From an uncultured Eubacteriales bacterium (GTDB lineage: Bacteria; Bacillota; Clostridia; Oscillospirales; CAG-272): a stretch of DNA of 38,663 nucleotides. Under the pieces are notes generated by a model. The model was not told the origin of the DNA. It ran no database searches and saw only the letters and a list, made by a program, of their open reading frames with translations. A program made the translations under genes and the position numbers. Where the stretch lies: assembly GCA_934467435.1 (NCBI GenBank), contig CAKSLR010000003.1, positions 1 to 38,663 on the forward strand, given 5' to 3'. Positions 37,569-38,663 of the stretch are shown here, in pieces; the stretch's first letter is position 1, and every line of letters starts with the position of its first letter.

Positions 37569-38276
37569 CAGGGATTTCCTTCCGTTTTTCCGTCTTCCCG
37601 TGTTTTTTGCGGGTTGCCGGTCAGAATCTCTTCGAAATGGTGGATCCGTAAATACACGATGAGTTCCCGCCCCGAATGAAAGCCGAGCGAAGTCCGGAGC
37701 CGGCGCATCCGATAGACCACCGTATTGCGCGCGGTATGCAGATCCTCCGCTGCCTGCTCATACGAACTGCCGCCAAGTACCGCTCCGAGAATCCGGTAAT
37801 CGAGCGCATCACAGCCGGAAAGGAACCGCCCGAGGCAGGACAGGAGCCGCACTTCCTCATCATGGTAAAAGTCTCCGTCCGGCACCGGTACCGCGGCAGG
37901 CGCGCCCTCCCCCTCCGCGGGGTGGCATACGGGCGCTCCGCCGGTGGGATCGACCAGGCTGCCGTCCAGGCGCAGAAAGGCATGCACGGCGGGATCGTTC
38001 TCCGTATAAAGATACCGGAACAGGCGCACCGCCTGTTCACCGAGGCGGGCAAAATCCAGAAGAAGAAAAGGAAAGGGATAAGCGGAAAGTTCCCGCAGCC
38101 GCGCGCCGCCCGGCGCGAACAACGCCTCATAACCGTACGTGCGGTAATGCTCGCCGGGAATCCGTAGCGCCTCGTATTTCTTGTGCGTGTATAACGCGCG
38201 TCATGCCGCGTTTGATCTCGGTGCACCAGATGGAGTCGCGCGCAAACGTCGGCTCGAACACCATGGGAATCCGCAT
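37568..38276 (-). pseudogene. Transcriptional regulator split by a +1 frameshift
   Basis: An ATG at 38276 behind GGAGG starts MRIPMVFEPTFARDSIWCTE and continues to GMTRV, then shifts frame near 38190-38195 and stops at 38127. The intact continuation lies in another frame: YTHKKYEALRIPGEHYRTYG, running to 37568 with a C-terminal helix-turn-helix (SYEQAAEDLHTARNTVVYRMRRL). One base removed from GTTATAC restores one ~235-residue protein with a sugar-binding-like N-terminus. It is divergent from a galactonate dehydratase gene, presumably its target. Either a true loss or a sequencing error. Confidence 0.75.
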
Positions 38277-38316
38277 CCCCTTCCCTCCCCTCTCCGGCAT
38301 CGGTCTTCTTTTCTGT

Positions 38317-38345
38317 ATTTTATCATTTCCCCCGCCGTTTTGCAA
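38317..38345 (-). promoter_or_regulatory. sigma-A promoter of the frameshifted regulator
   Basis: On the minus strand TTGCAA (38340-38345), 17 bases, TAAAAT (38317-38322) with an extended TGA. Confidence 0.75.
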
Positions 38346-38399
38346 GTTGTTTGACAGAAGGAAAGACCAAACTCCGCGTTTTTTTCGTGTTTTTTTGTC

Positions 38400-38428
38400 T
38401 TGACGCGCCTGCGCCTTCCCCGTATCAT
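38400..38428 (+). promoter_or_regulatory. sigma-A promoter of the galactonate dehydratase gene
   Basis: TTGACG (38400-38405), 17 bases, TATCAT (38423-38428), 37 bases before the GTG start. Confidence 0.75.
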
Positions 38429-38464
38429 GGAGACAAACGGAAAACGAAAAAAGGGGGACATCAC

Positions 38465-38663
38465 GTGAAAATTACCAAACTGGAACTTCTCAAGGTCAAG
38501 CCGCGATGGATGTTTCTGAAAATGTACACCGACACCGACCTGGTCGGGCTGGGTGAGCCGATTCTCGAGGGGCATGCCCTCGCGGTTGAGGCAGTCATCC
38601 GGGAATTTGAAGAATACCTGATCGGCAAAGACCCCATGCAGATTGAGCACCATGTACAGGCGC
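38465..38663 (+). CDS. dgoD: D-galactonate dehydratase-like enzyme, N-terminal part (runs off the window)
   Basis: 66 residues from a GTG at 38465 behind AAGGGGGA. KITKLELLKVKPRWMFLKM, GLGEPILEGHALAVEAVI and the IGKDPM segment match the capping domain start of DgoD in the enolase superfamily, which dehydrates D-galactonate to 2-keto-3-deoxygalactonate. The catalytic barrel is outside the window, so the exact sugar acid is not certain. The divergent regulator is its likely controller. Confidence 0.82.
   Translation, partial: MKITKLELLKVKPRWMFLKMYTDTDLVGLGEPILEGHALAVEAVIREFEEYLIGKDPMQIEHHVQA

Overview
The window looks like a chromosome segment of a spore-forming member of the Clostridia (Firmicutes), fairly GC-rich with strong Shine-Dalgarno sites and classical sigma-A promoters. 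The evidence is the Gram-positive S10 ribosomal operon, the rimP-nusA-rnpM-ylxQ-infB operon, a Noc-type nucleoid occlusion protein, a DNA polymerase I whose proofreading domain has decayed, and several sporulation genes: a 24-residue SpoVM, a CwlD-like cortex amidase and a SpoVB-like flippase. Sporulation-sigma-like promoters lie in front of these. The order within Clostridia cannot be fixed from the sequence alone.

Layout. 1-3995 (minus): 5' part of the S10 operon, rpsJ-rplC-rplD-rplW-rplB-rpsS-rplV-rpsC, from a sigma-A promoter followed by a ~250-nt leader. 4232-7749 (plus): an unknown membrane protein and polA. 7766-9309: a sporulation cluster with a 51-residue membrane peptide, spoVM, convergent cwlD, and an 83-residue membrane protein divergent from cwlD. 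9312-12219: alaS (minus) and a tRNA with CAU anticodon. 12418-16395: noc (plus), a CPA2 antiporter, a truncated CE6-type esterase and a rhodanese-TtcA fusion (minus). 16470-18864 (plus): a DUF1538 transporter-like protein with two dissimilar PII-like proteins. 18863-22780 (minus): a YpsA-like SLOG protein, nucleoside hydrolase, SpoVB-like flippase and ThuA-domain protein, then a divergent AraC regulator.

23749-27207 is the most accessory-looking part. A phage-type sigma-like gene (minus) faces an XRE repressor, an ImmA/IrrE protease and an ABC exporter (plus). The 213-bp control region holds two face-to-face promoters, each containing a TACGA operator-like element. 27243-32573 is the translation/transcription operon ending with infB. 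32594-35188 is a sulfur operon, cysK-mnmA-rrf2, whose promoter carries a near-perfect 23-bp palindrome that is probably the operator of the encoded Rrf2 regulator. 35256-36789 is a COG2509-like FAD protein behind an attenuator-like leader. 36796-38663 holds a histidine phosphatase, a frameshifted regulator and the divergent start of a galactonate dehydratase.

The best candidates for undescribed biology are the DUF1538/dual-PII module, the XRE-ImmA-ABC/sigma-like switch, the rhodanese-TtcA fusion, and the sporulation micro-cluster around spoVM.
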